Origin: Druceiella hillmani
Taxonomy: Eukaryota > Arthropoda > Insecta > Lepidoptera > Hepialidae
NCBI GenBank assembly: GCA_039881145.1
Contig: JAYKKI010000150.1
Location: forward strand, 682,001-746,000
Reading direction: 5' to 3'
DNA: 64,000 bases
Below, in pieces: positions 63,410 through 64,000 of this stretch (the first letter of the stretch is position 1; the number at the start of each line of letters is the position of its first letter). The position numbers and the translations under genes are program-made. The notes beneath the pieces are model-generated. The model worked only from the letters and a program-made list of their open reading frames with translations, was not told the origin of the DNA and did no database searches.

Positions 63410-64000
63410 TTGGTTTTCACACTTGAGGTTTTGATAATACGAATTTTAAAACACACACAATTCAGAATGCACGGTGTCCTCAACATGCAAGTGGTATACA
63501 TTTCTTCCGGTATAACACGTCCAACTTCACAAACTGACGAAAATCAGCAACTGCCGAGCGCTTCGCGCTGCTTGTTTGTTACTTCCAATTGTTACGTAAC
63601 GCGTAAACACGTTTGTGACAGGTTGCGCTCGCAGCGGTTTTACCATTATTTTCAAACACTAATTGGTTTTCACACTTATTGTTTTGTTAATACGAATTTT
63701 AAAACACACAATTCATAATGCACTAATTGGTTTTCACACTTGATGTTTTGATAATACGAATTTTAAAACACACACAATTTAGAATGCACTAATTGGTTTT
63801 CACACTTAACGATTGGGAAACACGAATTTTAAAACACACACAATACAGAACGCACGGTGTCCTCAACATGCACATGTTATACTTTTCTCACGGAATAACA
63901 TGTCCATATTCACAAACTGACGAATATCGACAACTGCCGCGCGCTTCGCACTGCTTGTTGGTGACTTCCAATTGCCACGTGACGAGTAAACAACGAATGG
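63410..64000 (+). repeat. Partial HOR at the right edge
   Basis: A 63410-63662, s1 63663-63726, s2 63727-63792 and the first 208 bp of B (63793-64000). A shares AAACACGTTTG with 52131, and s1 has private TTTTGTTAATACG. No transition to non-repeat sequence is seen. Confidence 0.95.

Larger units (their letters stand above)
1..64000 (+). repeat. Satellite array with 932-bp higher-order repeat, whole window
   Basis: Every stretch of the window can be assigned to one of six related modules in the order A-s1-s2-B-C-s3, all on one strand. The canonical HOR is 932 bp; about 70 B modules are present. Other HOR lengths seen are 615, 703, 868, 928, 930, 931, 1159 and 1249-1251 bp, each explained by whole-module gain or loss or by 2-bp changes in an AC tract. 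There is no unique sequence, no inversion and no inserted transposon, and the array continues past both ends. No gene is supported anywhere. I do not recognise the family as a named satellite; a eukaryotic heterochromatic array is the inference. Confidence 0.98.

Noticed and set aside
226..63718. Dozens of near-identical open frames of 62-102 codons on both strands, for example 545-790, 928-1149 and 1045-1233 (minus)
   Set aside because: Most plus-strand ones start at TTG inside the repeat head and run across module boundaries, and the minus-strand ones overlap them. The 932-bp period shifts frame each HOR, variants among copies are often amino-acid changing, and there are no plausible ribosome-binding or splice contexts. 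They are repeat by-products.
1..64000. CRISPR array
   Set aside because: The heads recur at regular places but the sequence between them is itself repeated in every HOR. There are no unique spacers and no cas genes.
1..64000. CENP-B box
   Set aside because: TTCG occurs in A and B bodies (GCTTCGCGCTGC, GCTTCGCACTGC) but is not followed by the required A and CGGG positions, and the reverse complement shows no match either.
1..64000. Baculovirus-like homologous region (palindrome-rich enhancer/origin)
   Set aside because: Those regions are short and interspersed with genes. Here there are 64 kb without any gene, and the palindromes are short and embedded in a layered satellite.
1..64000. Assembly artefact as the main explanation of the HOR structure
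   Set aside because: Copies differ by private substitutions and ordered variants that make a coherent duplication history, which simple artificial looping would not give. Local copy-number errors remain possible.

Overview
The window is one uninterrupted block of complex satellite DNA. I found no gene, RNA gene, transposon, CRISPR array or unique flanking sequence anywhere in the 64 kb. Position 1 falls inside a repeat module and so does position 64000, so the array runs on past both ends. All modules lie in the same orientation.

The array is a higher-order repeat (HOR) with a canonical period of 932 bp. Each HOR has six related modules in fixed order: A (253 bp), s1 (64), s2 (66), B (229), C (254) and s3 (66). 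All six start with the same AT-rich head of about 63 bp, which carries a TTTTCACACTT element, an AATTTTAAAAC element and a short AC tract. A, B and C continue with a GC-richer, CpG-rich body. The short modules s1, s2 and s3 are heads without a body. In A and C the body carries four overlapping palindromes within 29 bp. In B the same place carries a CACGTG dyad, and in a few C copies a third dyad.

Layout: 1-16094 is mainly 932-bp HORs, with a 319-bp extra A+s3 unit inserted four times and one 317-bp deletion. 16095-20657 holds 932/928-bp HORs ending in a rearrangement with a duplicated B and a C/A hybrid. 20658-25313 is a run carrying a G-to-A marker in A. 25314-31828 repeats the 16095 block and ends in a second C/A hybrid. 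31829-34622 repeats 22520-25313. 33691-49336 is a multi-HOR super-repeat in three copies (5526, 4594 and 5526 bp). 49337-56724 holds shuffled sub-sets of that super-repeat. 56725-64000 has two 1159-bp HORs with an extra B, one HOR lacking B, one 868-bp HOR, and canonical units.

Organism: the sequence does not identify it. A long, homogenised HOR array points to a eukaryotic chromosome (centromeric, pericentromeric, sex-chromosome or B-chromosome heterochromatin). The many intact CpGs argue weakly against a heavily CpG-methylated genome and fit an invertebrate or similar. The numerous short open frames are by-products of the repeat: they begin at TTG, and the 932-bp period is not a multiple of three, so no frame continues from one HOR into the next. 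No classical system of cooperating genes is present; the interest lies in the repeat architecture, its rearrangement history and the dyad-rich segment.
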